DNA of 64,000 bases from Rhodocyclaceae bacterium (GTDB lineage: Bacteria > Pseudomonadota > Gammaproteobacteria > Burkholderiales > Rhodocyclaceae): assembly GCA_023230455.1 (NCBI GenBank), contig JALNXH010000007.1:77142-141141 (forward strand). Direction: 5' to 3'. Shown here piece after piece: positions 63,883 through 64,000 of this stretch (positions are counted from its first letter, which is position 1; each line of letters opens with the position of its first letter). Under the pieces are notes generated by a model, which saw nothing but the letters and a program-made list of their open reading frames with translations, did not search any database and had not been told where the DNA came from. The position numbers and the translations under genes are program-made.

Positions 63883-64000
63883 AGTGCAGTGTTTCATTCT
63901 GTTTGGAACTTAAGCGGCTATTGGCGCGGATGACCTTCTGCAGGATGTCGCGAGCGCTCTTGGTCCAGATGAACGGCTTGGGTTTGGTGTTGTGGTGCTC
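63883..64000 (-). CDS. IS630-family transposase, C-terminal fragment
   Basis: Reading the complement from the right edge gives 38 codons ending in TAG at 63883, matching the end of an IS630-type DDE transposase (HHNTKPKPFIWTKSARDILQ...). The gene runs off the window. The TAG may include the TA target of the element's insertion, with the IS end near GTGCAGTG. Confidence 0.78.
63884..64000 (-). mobile_element. Partial IS630-family insertion sequence
   Basis: Region containing the transposase end and presumably the IS terminus next to TA at about 63884. Only one end is in the window, so neither the terminal inverted repeat nor target duplication can be confirmed. Confidence 0.55.

Overview
The window is 64 kb of high-GC, gene-dense chromosome from a Gram-negative bacterium. 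It is most likely a betaproteobacterium of the Rhodocyclales / Sterolibacteriaceae type (Sterolibacterium, Denitratisoma or Sulfuritalea-like). That placement is an inference from the gene mix: many CoA-dependent catabolic genes of the steroid/terpene kind, an HoxFUYH hydrogenase with its own hyp set, an overlapping bioAFHCD operon, and a MacAB-type exporter. No rRNA, tRNA, CRISPR array or phage was recognised. All motif calls were made by reading the translations, without database searches.

Layout. (1) 1-5.6 kb: the end of an acyl-CoA synthetase, a heme-containing beta-propeller protein with a DUF1566 partner, an SDR, and divergent AraC and TetR regulators separated by an unusually AT-rich control region. 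(2) 5.6-21.3 kb: a catabolic island with an SDR lacking its catalytic core, an acyl-CoA ligase, an acyl-CoA dehydrogenase, two APH-type kinases, two copies of an uncharacterised protein family, an aldehyde dehydrogenase, a membrane-anchored protein of the linalool dehydratase/isomerase family, an enoyl-CoA hydratase, a 17beta-HSD10-like SDR and a thiolase. Two divergent transcription units around 15.4-15.6 kb carry the core. Together they look like a pathway that isomerises or activates a terpenoid-type alcohol, oxidises it to an acid, activates it with CoA and beta-oxidises it. (3) 21.5-26.8 kb: an NYN/LOTUS RNA-binding-type protein, a possible Tgl-type transglutaminase, a Ser/Thr kinase-HDOD-GAF fusion and a YdcH-like small protein. 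(4) 26.8-35.1 kb: a MacAB-type export operon, a dienoyl-CoA isomerase with a PaaI thioesterase, a lipoprotein, an SDR and an Old Yellow Enzyme. (5) 35.2-41.2 kb: carbonic anhydrase, the biotin operon and a UspA protein. (6) 41.4-48.6 kb: a compositionally less GC-rich signalling block with two cyclic-nucleotide-binding proteins, a methyltransferase, a diheme cytochrome, and a hybrid histidine kinase with a REC-EAL-REC partner. (7) 48.9-62.3 kb: enoyl-CoA hydratase, then the hydrogenase locus. The hyp genes (A, B, truncated F, C, D, E plus a glycosyltransferase and an FAD oxidoreductase) run leftward and hoxFUYH plus the maturation protease run rightward. (8) 62.4-64 kb: a coiled-coil membrane protein, a PhnA-like zinc-ribbon protein, a gene-poor stretch and the 3' end of an IS630-type transposase.

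Two families of small intergenic repeats recur. One is a CCACGGGG...CCCCGTGG long palindrome (three copies, each just after a stop codon inside a presumed operon). The other is a CCTTCG...CTCAGG repeat (two copies). The best candidates for unexplored biology are the linalool-isomerase-like island with its mirrored kinase and unknown-family pairs, the transglutaminase-like protein, the small ORF coupled to the AraC gene with paired AT-rich dyads nearby, and the extra enzymes embedded in the hyp operon.
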